From: Candidatus Bathyarchaeota archaeon
GTDB lineage: Archaea > Thermoproteota > Bathyarchaeia > Bathyarchaeales > Bathyarchaeaceae
Reading direction: 5' to 3'
Length of the DNA: 5,770 nucleotides
NCBI GenBank assembly: GCA_029883255.1
Contig: JAOUJL010000096.1
Location: 1-5,770 of the forward strand
The notes beneath the pieces are model-generated. The model made no database searches and was not told the origin of the DNA. It saw only the letters and a list, made by a program, of their open reading frames with translations. How positions within the stretch are numbered: position 1 is the stretch's first letter; each line of letters begins with the position of its first letter. This document shows positions 4,963 through 5,770 of this stretch, piece by piece. Made by a program: the position numbers and the translations under genes.

Positions 4963-5256
4963 TGTGACGTTCTAGAGAATTAAATCTTAATGAATGTAGG
5001 AAGAGGATTGAAGTCAAATCCGCAGGCACGTATGTTTAAAAAACGGTCGCGCGTGGATCTACCTTTTCCTTTTTCTGACTTCTGTTTACCTAACCATAAG
5101 CGTAGAACTGAGCAATGTTATTTCGTATGACATTTATCTGCGTCTAAGTATTCTTCTGAAGACATTTTTGTTAGGCGAGATTTAGCGATGTTTTGCGAAA
5201 ATAACCCTTTTCCTTCCTTTTTACCACTATTAGAAGAACAAATATTTGACCCTAAT

Positions 5257-5264
5257 TTATATAT
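5257..5264 (+). promoter_or_regulatory. TATA box of the coiled-coil membrane protein gene
   Basis: TTTATATA is the best archaeal TATA match in the window. It lies 38 bases before TTG 5303-5305, so transcription would start near 5286-5290. The GAGGG ribosome site at 5289-5293 would then sit at the very 5' end. Confidence 0.55.
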
Positions 5265-5302
5265 CCATAAAGGCTAAATGAAGATAGAGAGGGAAAACCT
5301 TC

Positions 5303-5770
5303 TTGCCGTTTGATGAAACCCTAATCTACGGATTGACAATATTAGGGGTGGTTATCGCTTGTTTAATAGTCATTTACGCTATGAGAAGGCGTGGGAAAAA
5401 GGAAGAGAAGCTTCCGGAAGAAGAAAAATTAAAGATGGAATTTAAGGGCTTGCCGTTCAAAATTGTGAAAAGCGTTTCTCAGGGAGAGACGGCACGGGCA
5501 AGGGAAGAGCTTAGAATCCTAGACTTGGAAAGGGAAATTTTGAGTGACGCTGTCCGACGGCTTTATGAAGCTCATGCGGACGGAAGAATAACGGAAGAGG
5601 AAAGGGAAAGGCTTGCGAGAACGTACAAGTCTCGGATGATGGTTGTTAAAGAGGCAATCTCGAAAGATGAATCTTTGGTTGCCTTGCACGAGCTTGAAGC
5701 CATGCAAGAAGACCTGATGAAGCTGTTCAGCGAACGGTTCGACGAGGTGAGTGCAAAAGTTGAAAACTTA
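5303..5770 (+). CDS. Membrane-anchored coiled-coil protein (partial, runs off right edge)
   Basis: The frame is open for 156 codons from TTG 5303-5305 to the window end. GAGGG (5289-5293) lies 9 bases before the TTG, and no in-frame alternative lies near it. One membrane helix (~residues 8-26, IYGLTILGVVIACLIVIYA) is followed by RRRGKKEEK, a stop-transfer pattern that puts the rest in the cytoplasm. Residues ~62-118 form long charged helices and include DGRITEEERERLARTYKSRM, which resembles the short SHOCT-like 'G.ITEEE...L...Y' segment. A second helical segment (~122-156) looks coiled-coil. No enzyme motif is visible. It has its own promoter and is probably a chromosomal gene of unknown function; similar proteins seem common in uncultured archaea, but that is recall and not a search result. 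Confidence 0.85.
   Translation, partial: MPFDETLIYGLTILGVVIACLIVIYAMRRRGKKEEKLPEEEKLKMEFKGLPFKIVKSVSQGETARAREELRILDLEREILSDAVRRLYEAHADGRITEEERERLARTYKSRMMVVKEAISKDESLVALHELEAMQEDLMKLFSERFDEVSAKVENL

Larger units (their letters stand above)
4901..5302. other. Intergenic region without a convincing gene
   Basis: About 400 AT-rich bases separate the divergent membrane-protein gene and the coiled-coil gene. The left part holds the minus-strand promoter. Two pyrimidine tracts, about 5058-5089 and 5204-5226, have similar CCTTTTCC cores. The right end holds the plus-strand TATA box. A 46-codon plus-strand frame (ATG 4990 to TGA 5128-5130) has no ribosome site and an unconvincing composition. Between 5100 and 5200 I see nothing structured beyond a very small palindrome, TCTTCTGAAGA. 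No tRNA, CRISPR repeat or long inverted repeat was found by eye. Confidence 0.5.

Noticed and set aside
5004..5022. GGATT-7-AATCC hairpin resembling a tRNA anticodon arm
   Set aside because: The loop GAAGTCA lacks the invariant U33 on this strand and on the other, and no D- or T-arm is found nearby.
4990..5130. 46-codon plus-strand open frame beginning MNVGRGLKSNPQ
   Set aside because: No ribosome site, no convincing fold or family, and it lies over a pyrimidine tract; probably chance.
5278..5313. ATG-initiated 11-codon frame overlapping the start of the coiled-coil gene, a possible leader peptide
   Set aside because: It begins only ~14 bases after the TATA box, so it is probably upstream of the transcription start.
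5311..5316. TGATGA resembling a C/D-box RNA box C
   Set aside because: It lies inside the start of a well-supported coding region, and no convincing paired box D/D' arrangement was found.

Overview
This window looks archaeal, most like an uncultured member of the Bathyarchaeia/Thermoproteota. That placement is inference from three things. The upstream regions carry TATA-like boxes about 20-40 bases before starts, strong AGGAGGTG ribosome sites precede GTG/ATG starts, and the protein types (archaeal-style tyrosine integrase, winged-helix protein with an 'RRIKRMNKRMQ' recognition helix, AbrB-like and ribbon-helix-helix regulators, zinc ribbon with one membrane helix) recall that group. No rRNA or tRNA confirms it.

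Layout. At the left edge, the last 32 codons of a plus-strand gene (3-101) converge on a minus-strand winged-helix protein (109-564). A divergent promoter region (565-785) leads right into an intact tyrosine recombinase (786-1997). A 43-codon minus-strand single-membrane-helix protein follows (2047-2178), divergent from a two-gene overlapping operon of a ribbon-helix-helix protein (2294-2485) and a membrane-anchored zinc ribbon (2472-2669). Next, on the minus strand, is the most striking gene: a pentapeptide-repeat/TIR fusion (2683-3777). It is divergent from an AbrB-like protein (3986-4252). A five-helix membrane protein lies on the minus strand (4322-4900). About 400 bases without a convincing gene (4901-5302) precede a membrane-anchored coiled-coil protein that runs off the right edge (5303-5770).

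How it may work together. An integrase, several small DNA-binding proteins, small membrane proteins and a TIR effector candidate suggest an accessory region, either an integrated mobile element or a defence-type island. The TIR domain keeps an acidic residue at the position of the NAD-cleaving glutamate of enzymatic TIR domains, so the fusion is a plausible NAD-consuming immune effector. The divergent AbrB-like gene is a candidate regulator of it. I see no ThsA-like, cyclase or CRISPR partner, no flanking tRNA and no clear att repeats, so neither a named defence system nor the element's ends can be assigned.

A recurrent layout feature is that all four convergent gene junctions carry an inverted repeat. 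At two of them (near 98-117 and 2662-2695) both opposing stop codons lie inside the hairpin arms, and a T-run follows on the plus strand.
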